Assembly (NCBI GenBank): GCA_963575745.1
Contig: CAUYUJ010016304.1
Location: 47,501-111,500 of the forward strand
Source of the DNA: Prorocentrum cordatum
Lineage: Eukaryota > Sar > Dinophyceae > Prorocentrales > Prorocentraceae
Length of the DNA: 64,000 nt
Reading direction: 5' to 3'
Of this stretch, positions 56,101 to 63,704 are shown one piece after another; position 1 is the stretch's first letter; each line of letters opens with the position of its first letter. The notes beneath the pieces are model-generated. The model saw nothing but the letters and a program-made list of their open reading frames with translations. It ran no database searches and was not told the origin of the DNA. The position numbers and the translations under genes were made by a program.

Positions 56101-59100
56101 TCGCCGTCGCGGCCGCCGTCTACGGACACCAACCCGATCGCTGTCGGCCACCACTGGAGGAGGCCCGCCCGCGAGCACTGCCACACAAAGCAATGGTCGA
56201 TCCCGGGTCGCCCTCATCGACGCCGCCGCCGCCGCCGACACCGCCGCCGTCGTCGCTGCAGCCGCCGCCCTCGTCGTTGCCGCCGTTGTCCCAGACATCC
56301 GACAGAACTTTGTTTTTCAATCTGCGGCCCCCAACCTTAGGAGGCCACATGCGAACCTACCTCCCCACGATTTCTGAGGGGGGAGGTGGGGTTTACTTGG
56401 TCCAGGACCTCCCGAGGGAAGTGGACCCCACCTCCCCCCTTTAAAGTCGTGGGGAGGTGGGGTTAGGGTTCGCATGTGGCCTCCTAGACCTGACGACCAC
56501 TTCCCCTGGAGGCAAGCTGTCGCCCCGGATCCCGTTTCGATGGTGTGCCGGGGCCGAAACCGCCCACAAGAGGCCGACACATTGGAACTGCTTTCAGCGG
56601 CAGCGCCCGCGGGCGCTCTGCGCAGTCGGAGAGGCGAGTCGGGCAACGGCATCGCGACTCGGGCACCAAACGTGTGCTGTTCCTGCGTTATCGTCGTTAC
56701 CATGTGCACTACACAAAAAAATGGCAGGATTGAGACAAGAATGCTTCGGGTATCTGGGGGCGTTGCCACCCGCGCGACCGTGCTCGGCCTCCTGGAAGGA
56801 AGCAACACAAATGATCTGGACCGAGACTGAACGTGGAAACATCGGTGTTGATCTCGGAAATCGTCCAGCCTCGTCAAACCCATGGATCGTTTTCGCGAAG
56901 CGGCGTCGGTCGCCATGGATCATGACCAAAATCGGCGCTGATAAGATCCCGCGACATCTTGGTCACGTTGAGCAGGGACCGACCGTCCCAGGATTCCGAT
57001 AGGCCTACCACGACATACTCCTAGAACAAAATAATGTTCGAATCACAAAACATGCTCTGATAACATTAAACCGGCTAGATGGAAGCAAGACAATATCAGC
57101 CAGAACTGTTGTGATCACAAAATATGATTAGAGCATTTTGGGTGGGCCTATAGACAAGCGAAGACGCTTCGCCACTGCTCGAAACTCGGAGACGACCGCC
57201 ATGAATCATGACCGAGATCGGCGTCGACAAAGATCCGCGACATCTTGGTCACGGCCTAGGGGGCGAAGATCAGTATAAGATAAACTTGTACGCCGTCGGG
57301 GACGCCTGCGGCTGCAAAATTTGTACCCCTGCGGTGCCACGTAAGGGTATGAACTTTGCAGCCGCCCGGGGGGGCAGGCGTCCCCGACGGCGGAACAAAT
57401 TATGTTATACCGTTCTTCGCCCGCGAAACGGCCATCGTGACTCTTCCGTCGACCCTCGGATCCTGCGCGCTGGGAGGGGAAGTGAGAAGTGGCGGGCTTT
57501 CTCGAAAGGCTCCGAAGTCCCCCAGGCATTCTGCGAAGTTTGCGTCGCCCTCTCCGAAAACACAGGTGACCTCTCAGAAAAGGCCAGAGGCCCTCCGAGA
57601 AGCCCCGCCGCCTTCTGGGAGGGCCTTCTCCTTCTCTATTCCCCCCTCGCTCGCCGCCGAATCTTGTCCACGCCCACCGTGCCTCTTCCCTCGACTCTCG
57701 GGCTGAGGAGCAACGATAGGAAGGGACTGGCATAGGGGGGGATGCATCGACCTGGAATCGGCGATACATCGCCGATAGATCGGCGACGGGCCTCCGATAG
57801 CGAACCCGCACCTTCCTGGGCAGGTTGGAACTATCGGGCCCCTGTCGGCGATCAATGGGCGATTGGGGGTCGATGCATCCCCCCCTATTTGGGCGCCCGA
57901 CTTATCCGGGGTAACTCGGGTCCGGGCTAACTCGGGTTTGGATTCCCGAAAAACCAACCCGAGTTAGCCCTGACCCGAGTTACCCCTGATGATTCGGGGC
58001 TCTGGACGCCCGAATTATCCGGGCTAACTCGGGTCCAGGGTAAGTCGGGTTCGGAATCCCGAAAAACGAACCCGAGTTATCCCTGACCCGAGTTACCCCT
58101 GATGATTCGGGACTCTGACCTATGCCCATCCCCCCCTATCGTTGCCCCCGACGGGTCCTGCGCGCCGGGTGCACGTCGAACTCGCGGCCCGGCCGCGGCG
58201 CCAGCGCCCGGGCCTGCGGCTCCAGCCCGCGGCCGAGCAGCGCGGCGGCCAGGCGCACCGTCGCGAGGATCGGCTCCGCCGCGTCCTCCGGCTGCACGGG
58301 CACCGCGGTCAGCGCCGTCTCCTTCGGCCGGGAGGGACGAGATAGGAGAAGCCAAAAACGGGCCCCAGGACGCCCCCAAACTGCCTCCGAGAGTCACCGC
58401 CAGACCCCCAAAGCAGCTCCCAAGAAGGCACGCACCACAAGTCCCCCAAAAAAACCGAGAAGCCCACGGCGCCTCAACCGCGGACTCTCCGCCTCGTCTG
58501 GGGGTCGGCGCGGAATGGCGCAAGCCTTCGGACCAGAAGAACCCCCAAAAAAAAACATGCACTGCCTGGGGTCCTCGCGGACGTGACGTCCTGGTTTGGC
58601 GCGCGGAGCGCGCTCGGGGCGGCGCTGGAGGCGCCGCCAGGGGGGCCCCGCGAAGATCCGAGAAATCCGCGCGGTCTCATTTTCTGGACACGCGAAGAAG
58701 TAATCCCCACCCCAACAAGGGGAACCTCGGCCCCGCTCGCCGACCTGCGCCCCGCCTGGGCTGGGATGGGCGGCGTCTCCTTCGGGTTTCGCGGCACCGC
58801 TCGCCATCTACGTAGATAGAGACCTCCTGGATGGGGCCGGAGCAGATGCTAGGGCTCCCAACTTCGCGCTTCGCGCTGCGCGAAGCGCGAATAACTTCGC
58901 GCCCTCGCGCCGCCCTCCCAAAGGGAGAATAAGAGGACGAGGAGGAGGGGGAGAAGGAACGAGGACCGCGAAGCGCGAAGCGCGAATAACTTCGCGCCCT
59001 CGAGGGAGCCCTTGTAGATGGGGTCGGAGGATCGCGCCGCATCGCCGATGCATCGGCGGCACGCCGCCGATGCCGCGGCGATGCCTCGGCGACGCGTCGT

Positions 59101-60483
59101 CGATGTATCGGCAATGCATCGGCGACGCCGACGTGAAGAACATCGGGCTCCACACGGAGCCGCATCGGCGATGCATCGGCGATGCGGCCCGATCCTCCGA
59201 CCCCAGCTACTCCGAACCCATGTAGGAGGTCCAGACAGAGGGGGGGAGGCCCTGTTCGAATCTGCCCCCTTTGCGGCTCAGGGAGGGGCGGGTGGGCAGC
59301 TCGAGCCCCGCTGGCTCGACCCCCCTCCCCTCTTGCAATTCCGTGGGGCGGGGCGGTTCGAACCCCCCTTGTAAGGAGCCGAGCTCTATACACCGACGCT
59401 TTTTCTGGCCCCGCACTGCCGCACTGAAACTTCCACAGGGAAGCGGATCTTGGTGTACATGGGAGTCTGGTGTATACATGTGTCCCTGTTCCCCGGGGAG
59501 ACGAGGAGAAAAGTATACACACCACACCACCCCGACGTCGCCCCCGACCCTCAAAAAGCCCTGGGATTGACAAACAGCCCGCCACTGGTACTGTGTGATC
59601 CGGCTCCCGACCTTGCCCAGCGTCCACGGGGCGCGCCCTGTTCCTCTGCTGGGGAAACCACCAGATACCGATGCCGCTACTCCCATGGGACCTCTCCCGG
59701 GGCGCGACCGGACCCGAATCTCGAGGCGAATCCAGCGGCGGCGACGAGGGCCTCCCGGGAGGCCCCCAAAAAGGGGCGACCGAGGCGAGGGGCAGTGGCG
59801 TATGGGTACCCTCTTGTCCCCTCTGACTCTCTGCGCCTCCCGCGCCCACCCGCGCTCCCCTCCCGCCCCCCGGCTCCTGCAGCACCACGTCGCCCCCGCG
59901 CACGGCCTCCCGGGCGAAGAGGCCCGAGCCCCGGCCCTCCGCGGGCGCAACGTGCACGCCCGGCCGCTGGAAGACGACGCGCGCGCCCTCGCCCGCCGCG
60001 GCCTTCCAGAAGGCGTCCTTCCGGCCCGCCTCCGCCGCGGTGACCTCCGCGGCCACCTGCTTCACCTCCTCCTCGGCCAGGAGACGTTCATACCATACCC
60101 ACTGCCCAGGCACGATGGCGGGATAGACCGGGGGCTATTGGATGGTAAGGATGCGCGGTAAGGATGCAAGCCCTTTGGACGCCCGTACCGAAGCTGTTCG
60201 AGCGGGGCTGGTGTTCAAGAGTGGCTAAGGATGGACCGAAGAGGCAAGGATGCAGGGGTACCCTTGGGAAGGTTACCCATCCCCCCATCATAAGTTTTGC
60301 CTCTGTGACAGGAAACGGCGGACGAGAGAACGGCCCCGGGAAAAGGGATTACGGCGCCGACGCCGCGGACGGCCGAGAGGCGGTTGCCTATGCAGGCTCT
60401 CCCGGCGCCCCGCTTGCGCTCCCTTGGAGCTCCTTGGCCTGCGTCCTCAGGTAGTACGCCAGGGGCGACTCCCCGGGCTCCAT
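47118..60483 (-). CDS. SMYD-like SET-domain protein lysine methyltransferase, split gene (span)
   Basis: Predicted methyltransferase that would transfer a methyl group from S-adenosylmethionine to a lysine of a histone or other protein. Exons are listed separately: 60433-60483, 59877-60071, 58158-58321, about 55900-56017, 49542-about 49700, 48087-48270 and 47118-47429. Joined, they give the SET-N motif [16 protein letters not shown], then NHSCRPN, then GEELTVSYL, in SMYD order. Every junction I could solve falls at AG|G, with donors GA (four times) or GC (once), and matching bases on both sides. No MYND zinc finger (C-rich) was found. The post-SET cysteines usual after the HGF motif are absent (HGFKAERL). 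One or more exons between 55.9 and 49.7 kb are unresolved. Introns hold F1-F4, F6, F8, F12 elements and microsatellites. Seen: motifs and frames. Known: SMYD fold. Inferred: a single transcript and activity. Confidence 0.75.
47436..47524. mobile_element. F1 element, degenerate deleted copy 8
   Basis: CTCGCCACCGCCGGGACG, then a CTTGTCGGCTTCGTGCGCGC core, then CGCCCGAGCGATGCCGAG. It matches the F1 order with the centre shortened. It abuts the 5' side of the SMYD-like C-terminal exon, and its terminal GGCGAG (minus strand) directly precedes that exon. Confidence 0.6.
47612..47922. repeat. two GGA tracts in SMYD-like intron
   Basis: (GAG)n at 47612-47662 and (GGA)n at 47880-47922. Confidence 0.9.
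47935..48067. mobile_element. F1 MITE-like element, copy 4, in SMYD-like intron
   Basis: CTCGGCATCACTCAGTCGTC at the left, GTCCGAGCGATGCCAAG at the right. It starts about 20 bases inside the intron after the SET C-terminal exon. No clear target duplication (CTCC/AGCA). Confidence 0.8.
48087..48270 (-). CDS. SMYD-like gene, SET C-terminal exon
   Basis: This exon is 184 bases: one base completing Arg, then 61 codons starting [29 protein letters not shown] is the last SET motif and contains the family's catalytic-site tyrosine. The exon then reads [20 protein letters not shown], at the post-SET position but without the zinc-binding cysteines. It ends at TCCAAG|GATCGAAG (GA donor, phase 0). An F6 copy ends 24 bases before its acceptor, and an F1 copy starts about 20 bases after its donor. 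Confidence 0.8.
48325..48445. mobile_element. F6 element, copy 2, in SMYD-like intron
   Basis: GGCCAGGGCCATCGGGGGCC and CAGGCTGGCCCTGGCCTGGC arms, with GAGGCCAGGAGGGTCTGTAC in common with copy 1. On the minus strand its 3' side GTGCCCTCTGCGCG resembles ATGCCTTCTGCGC of copy 1 and lies 24 bases from the acceptor at 48271. Confidence 0.65.
48901..49068. mobile_element. F1 MITE-like element, copy 5, with internal 10-bp expansion
   Basis: Longer than other copies (168 bases) because GGTCCTCGAT is repeated five times perfectly (48971-49020), with further degenerate units after it. Termini GCCATCGCTCGGGCGTC and GGTCCGAGCGATGCCAAG are retained. Confidence 0.8.
49245..49372. mobile_element. F1 MITE-like element, copy 6, with empty-site partner
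   Basis: 128 bases, flanked by CGAAC at 49240-49244 and 49373-49377. The uninterrupted version CCCTCGAACAGCG sits nearby (49511-49523) in the tandem duplicate, so the insertion point and duplication are directly visible. Confidence 0.85.
49376..49500 (-). pseudogene. duplicated 3' part of the SET core exon
   Basis: Minus-strand sequence encoding [17 protein letters not shown] is a diverged copy of [17 protein letters not shown] at 49501-49590. The copies also share the flank CGAGGGTCGAGGTT(T/C)(T)GGGCCGTT. The duplicate lies downstream of the true donor, inside the intron. F1 copy 49245-49372 is inserted at its edge. Confidence 0.7.
49542..49700 (-). CDS. SMYD-like gene, SET core exon with NHSCRPN
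   Basis: It encodes [20 protein letters not shown] then [24 protein letters not shown]-x-PN is the hallmark SET motif that forms the pseudo-knot and binds cofactor. The exon ends at CTCAG|GCTGTCG (GC donor, phase 2) and joins CCGAG|GCTGGTC at 48270, restoring YDELRLVLQAV. The acceptor is uncertain: F2 (49702-49890) abuts the exon on its 5' side, and CGCGAG|GTGCAC is the nearest AG|G. Part of this exon is tandemly duplicated downstream (49376-49500). Confidence 0.75.
49702..49890. mobile_element. F2 foldback element, copy 4, beside SET core exon
   Basis: Left GCAGGAAAGTAAAATTCATA, right AAGTTCATGTGTATATGACA. The inner arms ATCCGCGCGGATCTCTTAGA and TAATCCGCGCGGACC enclose CTGGCGCGCAGAGCGC and GGCGCCGCCAGGG. 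On the minus strand its end lies at the 5' side of the NHSCRPN exon. Confidence 0.7.
50045..50340. repeat. CT microsatellite
   Basis: (CT)n with TTTCTTT and CCCTCC changes, with a short TATACATATGTG at 50162. Confidence 0.9.
50482..50545. repeat. F9 repeat, copy 1
   Basis: ACCCTACAGTCGAGGCGTTG, then GACCTAAGGAACCCTGAATA and AGGAACGAAGCCCC. An inverted copy lies at 61800-61868 (GGGGCCTCGTTCCTTGTTTA, CAACGCCCCGACTGTAAG) and a related forward one at 51025-51080. Confidence 0.6.
50843..50998. mobile_element. F5 element, intact copy
   Basis: GGTCGGGCATGTCCTCCTAC at the left, TGTAGAGGGACATGCCCGAC at the right, AT-richer interior (GAAAAAGTCAAAACATATAC). Length about 155 bases. TTA lies next to both ends (GTTAGG / CTTAAG). 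Confidence 0.75.
51025..51080. repeat. F9 repeat, copy 2
   Basis: TCTACAGTCGGGCCGCTGAA then GATAAGGAACGAAGCCCCTC. Same orientation as 50482. Confidence 0.5.
51081..51619. other. no gene recognised
   Basis: Unique sequence in the large SMYD-like intron. Confidence 0.4.
51620..51960. repeat. ACATGCAT-type microsatellite
   Basis: ATGCATGCATACATACAT units with TATATA. Confidence 0.85.
52095..52335. repeat. AGGGCTAT array then GGGCACCCC array
   Basis: 8-bp AGGGCTAT units to 52235, then GGGCACCCC units to 52335. Confidence 0.85.
52440..52950. repeat. CATC/CATG/CAGG tetranucleotide mosaic
   Basis: Successive blocks of CATGCATG, CAGGCAGG, CATCCATC, ACACACAC, CATACATA. Poly-Cys/Ile/His frames are artefacts. 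Confidence 0.9.
52974..53465. repeat. three TCC tracts
   Basis: 52974-53105, 53202-53237 and 53405-53465. The two possible exons of the SMYD-like gene lie between them. Confidence 0.85.
53098..53182 (-). CDS. possible SMYD-like gene exon (uncertain)
   Basis: On the minus strand one frame reads [20 protein letters not shown], without low-complexity bias, between TCC tracts on both sides. A neighbouring block at 53245-53390 reads [20 protein letters not shown] in a different frame. Either could be one of the missing exons between exon 4 and the NHSC exon. Neither matches a SET motif I can name, and junctions were not solved. Confidence 0.3.
53610..53795. mobile_element. F8 element, copy 3
   Basis: GAAGCCAGGACGAGGATA at the left and TCCTCGTCCTAGCCCCGTCC at the right, with GAGAATCTCTGTGATCTGGC inside. 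It lies in the large intron of the SMYD-like gene. Confidence 0.65.
53900..54085. mobile_element. F2 foldback element, copy 5
   Basis: Left CAAGCAACGACATAAGCATA, right AGCTTATGTTTCTGCCGTTA. It includes GCGCCTCTGGCGCCACCCCT and AAAATCCGCGCGGATCTCC. Confidence 0.6.
54600..55125. repeat. 130-143-bp tandem repeat, about 3 copies
   Basis: GTGGGGGTCCAGCATCTTGT at 54762, with relatives at 54889 and 55032. GAGCGGACGCCCCGCGCTCA recurs at 54707 and 54981. Confidence 0.75.
55145..55740. repeat. CCAAGAGG-rich low-complexity stretch
   Basis: GCTCCAAGAGG/CCCCAAGA units irregularly repeated. Confidence 0.7.
55755..55855. repeat. TCC microsatellite
   Basis: (CTC)n followed by GC-rich exon 4 of the SMYD-like gene. 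Confidence 0.9.
55900..56017 (-). CDS. SMYD-like gene, exon 4 (3' end uncertain)
   Basis: It begins at 56017 after GCGCAG|G, completing the Arg codon split by the previous exon, and continues [20 protein letters not shown]. The frame stays open to a GCC-rich tract. The donor could be GACGAG|GCG or a later AG|G, so the end given is approximate. This stretch should form part of the helical segment between the two halves of the SET domain. The rest of that segment was not found with confidence. Confidence 0.55.
56025..56290. repeat. GCC/CGC trinucleotide tract
   Basis: GCCGCCGCC and CGTCGCC units, in the intron just before exon 4. Confidence 0.8.
56338..56486. mobile_element. F13 inverted-repeat element
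   Basis: TAGGAGGCCACATGCGAACC and GGTTCGCATGTGGCCTCCTA are exact 20-base inverted ends, continued by CCTCCCCACGA / TCGTGGGGAGG. 149 bases, SMYD-like intron. Confidence 0.8.
56487..57260. other. no gene; 54-bp direct repeat
   Basis: ATCATGACCAAAATCGGCGC (56918) and ATCATGACCGAGATCGGCGT (57204) begin two copies of a 54-base segment. Confidence 0.6.
57261..57420. mobile_element. F12 inverted-repeat element
   Basis: Ends GGCGAAGATCAGTATAAGAT and (inverted) TTATGTTATACCGTTCTTCGCC. The inner GCCGTCGGGGACGCCTGC / GCAGGCGTCCCCGACGGC is an exact inverted pair. About 160 bases, single copy here, SMYD-like intron. Confidence 0.7.
57478..57658. mobile_element. F3 element, copy 5
   Basis: GAAGTGAGAAGTGGCGGGCT to CCCCTCGCTCGCCGCCGAAT with AAGCCCCGCCGCCTTCTGGG. 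It lies in a SMYD-like intron between F12 and F4b. Confidence 0.65.
57728..57895. mobile_element. F4b element
   Basis: Left CATAGGGGGGGATGCATCGA and right TCGATGCATCCCCCCCTAT are inverted. The interior has ATACATCGCCGATAGATCGG. SMYD-like intron. Confidence 0.7.
57905..58110. repeat. tandem pair of ACTCGGGT palindromes
   Basis: GGGCTAACTCGGGT and its inverse ACCCGAGTTAGCCC around TTCCCGAAAAACC, present twice about 110 bases apart, 45 bases from exon 3 of the SMYD-like gene. Confidence 0.8.
58158..58321 (-). CDS. SMYD-like gene, exon 3
   Basis: This exon is 164 bases, open from GAG ACG GCG onward, and encodes [20 protein letters not shown] followed by [12 protein letters not shown]. The VRL-LL pattern is typical of the helical insert of SMYD proteins. 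The acceptor is CCGAAG|GAGACG. The exon ends at GCGCAG|GACCCG in phase 2. The donor region (58152-58164) and the acceptor of the next exon (56012-56024) share a 13-base direct repeat, CGCGCAGGACCCG on the minus strand. Confidence 0.7.
58860..59005. repeat. GCGAAGCGCGAA inverted repeats
   Basis: ACTTCGCGCTTCGCGCTGCG then GCGAAGCGCGAATAACTTCG, repeated at 58970. Confidence 0.75.
59008..59230. mobile_element. F4a foldback element
   Basis: The clearest copy. Left end TTGTAGATGGGGTCGGAGGATCG, inverse right end CGATCCTCCGACCCCAGCTA then CATGTAGGAGG. GCATCGCCGATGCATCGGCG lies between. SMYD-like intron. Confidence 0.65.
59231..59876. other. intron sequence, nothing recognised
   Basis: Unique GC-rich sequence between exons 2 and 3 of the SMYD-like gene. 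Confidence 0.4.
59877..60071 (-). CDS. SMYD-like gene, exon 2 (SET N-terminal motif)
   Basis: This exon is 195 bases, 65 codons, open in one frame. It begins [15 protein letters not shown], a charged helix, then carries [20 protein letters not shown]. The GxGLFA...G(D/E)xV pattern is the first conserved element of SET domains in the SMYD group. The acceptor is GCCGAG|GAG and the donor is CTGCAG|GAG (GA). The following exon continues as ETALTAVP, which fits the usual position of the E-x-P-L stretch in the family. Confidence 0.75.
60433..60483 (-). CDS. SMYD-like gene, first coding exon
   Basis: Starts at an ATG (60483-60481) and encodes [17 protein letters not shown]. It ends at GCCAAG|GAGCTC, a GA donor. 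The next exon begins after GCCGAG|GAGGAG, so the two junctions share GCC(A/G)AGGAG. The downstream frame continues only as a short non-conserved tail, which supports splicing here. Upstream is a GGA tract (60535-60605). The ATG is the first plausible start, but an upstream exon cannot be excluded. Confidence 0.6.
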
Positions 60484-60534
60484 CTGACCCAGCTGCCCCC
60501 GGGGGGGGGGTCCTGACCAGCGCTGCCGCGGGCT

Positions 60535-60605
60535 TCCTCCACCTCCTCCTCCTCCTCCTCCTCCTCCTCCTCCTCCTCCTCCTCCTCCTCCTCCTCCCGC
60601 TGCTC
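60535..60605. repeat. TCC microsatellite
   Basis: (CTC)n about 50 bases upstream of the SMYD-like start codon (minus strand). Confidence 0.9.
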
Positions 60606-61464
60606 CTCGGTCTGCCTCCGCAGCAGTCCTCCTCCGCCCTCCTCCTTTCGCATCCCTCATCCTCCCTCCCTCGCTCTCCACCACCATTCCTCCTCTCCTC
60701 CAGACTCCGCCCTCCGCATCATCCTTCATCCTGCTCCGCACGCCTCCACTATCCTCACGCTTCGTCATGCCTCTTCCACCTCCTCCTCCTCCACAACCAC
60801 TTCCTCCACCACCACCGCATCCTCCTCTGTTGCTGTTGTTCCTCTTCCTTCCTCCAACTCATCATCACAGATTCCTCATCCCTGCATGTTCCTCTTCCTC
60901 CTTCCTCCGTCTTCCTCCTTCCCCCCTCGTTCTCCTCTTCGTCCCATTGCATCCACCCTGTACACCTTCATCCTGATTACCCATCCTGCTCCATATCCCT
61001 CCTCCTGCTTCTCCTCCTCCGTCGTCAAAGAATGTATCATCATTCATGCCGTTCCCTCCTGTCCCTCATCATTATCATCCCTCATCTTCCCTCCTCCAGC
61101 GTCGTCACCATTGAGATTACTTCTCCTCCCCACTCCTCATCCTCCCTCTCACGCCTCATCCATCTACTCATCGCTTTCGTCGTCGCCATCGCCACCGTCA
61201 CCACATGAATCCATACATGTGTATACACACGATCACACACAACGCATGCTTTGCTCCGTCTCAATCTGGGCCCGTCGTCCCTGCACGATGACAAATACCG
61301 CCACACTGACGAAAGAAGATAAAACGGCACACTTTCAAAACCAACTATTGACCACGTGCGACAAAGTAAAGAACAATGCTGACAAGCCTTCCGTGTGAAA
61401 TCTTAGCCTCTTCAAGTGATGCCTTCGTCGGTTGCCAGTGATGTGCTCCTGCCCCGCCACAAGA
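60606..61464. other. pyrimidine-rich, no gene
   Basis: CTCC-rich degenerate sequence to 61200, then unique. Confidence 0.5.
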
Positions 61465-61595
61465 CTCGCCATCGCTCGGACGTCCATTCCGTGTGCTTTT
61501 TTCGGTTTCGTGCGTGGTTTTTTCGCCAAATGATCAAGGGTGCTCCTCGATGGTCCTCGCCGAAGGAAAAATGCACACGTCCGAGCGATGCCGAG
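61465..61595. mobile_element. F1 MITE-like element, copy 7
   Basis: 131 bases, standard termini, perfect target duplication AAGA at 61461-61464 and 61596-61599. Confidence 0.85.
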
Positions 61596-61799
61596 AAGAA
61601 ACACCCGGCAGGCCCGAGAAGGTCCCCAAGAGGTGCCCCAAGGGGGCCCCCAAAAAGGGCCTCGCCCGTGGACCTCTGCCATCTTCTGGGGGTCGGTGGG
61701 CCTCTGAGGGTCGGTGGGCCTCTGGGGAGGGGCTCGGTGTTCCTTGATTGTTTTACAGCTTGCCCAGGGTTTTCCCGAGGTTTTCAATGGTAAATCGAA

Positions 61800-61868
61800 G
61801 TTTAACTTATGGAAAAAGGGGCCTCGTTCCTTGTTTAGGGTTCCTTCGGTCAACGCCCCGACTGTAAG
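61800..61868. repeat. F9 repeat, inverted copy
   Basis: AAAAGGGGCCTCGTTCCTTG to CGGTCAACGCCCCGACTGTA, reverse complement of 50482-50545. Confidence 0.6.
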
Positions 61869-62505
61869 CCTTCCGCGTGCAGAAGTCTGCGGCATCGCGG
61901 CACGGGCGGGCACTGCCGCTGCGCCGCCGAAGCCTCGCGGGCCTGCCGAGAGCGAGGTCGGCGAGGGCTCTTCGGGCTCTCGGGCGCCGTCTGAAGTTGC
62001 TGGCGGTTGGGGCATTCGTCAAGCAAGGCCTGCGCTACGGGGCTCTTGTTTTTGCGCTTCGAGTAACTGTCCTGGTTTGCCGAGCTCGGGTCGCGGTCGC
62101 TACAGGCTTCCCGTCGCAATTGCCAAAAGGGACTCGTTGATGTCGCCGGTGAGCTTCGATCTTCTTGGGCCGTCTCCGGAATTGCGGGAGTTACCTCCGG
62201 CTCTCGTGGGGCCGTTTGGGCGTCCTCCTGATTGCTTTGGGCTCGCTGTCTAGGGTAAGGGCATCCAGGAGGCTCGGAAGGCCGAGGGAGCGCTCGACAG
62301 GGCCGTCCAAGAGGGGCTCATAGTGCCCCCTGTTGAGATAACCGTCCTCCGTCTCAACACGACCTCGTCCTCGTCCTGCTCAGCTTCCTCCCTCCTTCCC
62401 TCTGCCTCATCGTCCTCCTCTTCCCCTGCCCACCCTCTCCGCTGACTTCTCCACGTCGTCCTCGTCCTCGCCTTCCCCTCCACCCGTCCACCTCCCGCAA
62501 CCCCA

Positions 62506-62539
<34 letters not shown>

Positions 62540-62729
62540 GCTCCTCCCGCCTTCGCCCTCGTTCCCCTCCCCCCCACCCCTCGCCCCCCCGGGCCCGCTC
62601 CTGCCCCTCCCGCGCCCCTCGGAGCCCCGCGCGCGGCCCCCCCGCTCCCCTCCTGAGCCGAAGATGGGGCGGAGGCCCGAGCGGGCGAAGGGCAGCGATG
62701 AGCGGGGGGGGGGGACTGGCACGGAGAGG
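61869..62729. other. no gene; TCGTCC tract
   Basis: CGTCCTCGTCCTCGTCC at 62508-62545. Otherwise unique with biased frames. Confidence 0.5.
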
Positions 62730-62789
62730 GGGGAACATCGTCCAGGAACCGGCGATACCTGGCAGCGCGCACAAGGGGGGGATGGGGGA

Positions 62790-62843
62790 AGGGAGAAGGC
62801 TTCTCAGAAGGAGGCTGCTTCTCCCAGGGGGCGGTCATATGTA

Positions 62844-62891
<48 letters not shown>

Positions 62892-63145
62892 CATACATAT
62901 ACACATACATATACATATACATATACATATACACATACATATACATATACATATACACATACATATACGTATACATGTACATGTACATATACATATACAT
63001 ATACATATACACATACATATACATGTACATATACATATACATATACATATACAAACATATATATATATATATGTATATGTAGATGTTGTATATGTATATA
63101 TGGATAAGGCCCGCGCCTTCTAAGCAGCCCCCTTCTAAGAACACG
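62790..63145. mobile_element. F3 element, copy 6, split by an ATACAT tract and nested in F4b
   Basis: The left half GGAGAAGGCTTCTCAGAAGG and the right half CGCGCCTTCTAAGCAGCCCC are separated by the 62840-63095 microsatellite. The F4b halves lie outside on both sides. Confidence 0.55.
62840..63095. repeat. ATACAT microsatellite
   Basis: (ATACAT)n/(ATACACAT)n, inside F3 and F4b. Confidence 0.9.
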
Positions 63146-63344
63146 CTCCTGGGCGGGGTGGGGCTATCAGACCCCTGTCGGCGATACATAGGCGATTGAG
63201 GGGCAATGCATCCCCCCCCGACCGCGACAGCTCTGTAGACCCATCCAATAGTGGAAACAAATTATCGCTTCAACACCTTCATTGACGGACTGGGGTCCCA
63301 CCAATCATGGAACATGCATATTTCTCAGCGGCACCCGCCGCACA

Positions 63345-63345
63345 C

Positions 63346-63394
<49 letters not shown>

Positions 63395-63605
63395 ACGACG
63401 ACGACGACGACGACGACGACGATACGACGACAACGCTTACAATTACGACTACGACCACGACACGACTACGGCTACGGTTACGGGAAGGAGCAGGAGGAGG
63501 AGGAAAAGGAATCGGAGGAGGGGGGGGAGGAGGAGGAAGGAGGAGGAAAAGGAGGAGGAAACGGAGGAGCAGGAGGAAGAGCAGGAGGAGGAGGAGGAGG
63601 ACGGG
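63345..63605. repeat. CGA tract then GGA tract
   Basis: (ACG)n at 63345-63425, mixed, then (GGA)n at 63490-63605. Confidence 0.9.
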
Positions 63606-63704
63606 CGGAGTCTATTAACCCGCTGAGAGAAACCGGGGGCCCGGGGGGGGGCATGCAAAACCAAAGGACTTCTCTCGGCGGTTACAGCAAACCTACGCCA
63701 CAAC

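Larger units (their letters stand above)
62730..63222. mobile_element. F4b element interrupted by F3
   Basis: The left part GGGGGGAACATCGTCCAGGA...CCGGCGATACCTGG and the right part GGGCGGGGTGGGGCTATCAG...GCAATGCATCCCCCCCCG resemble the two halves of F4b. F3 plus an ATACAT tract lies between them. Confidence 0.55.
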
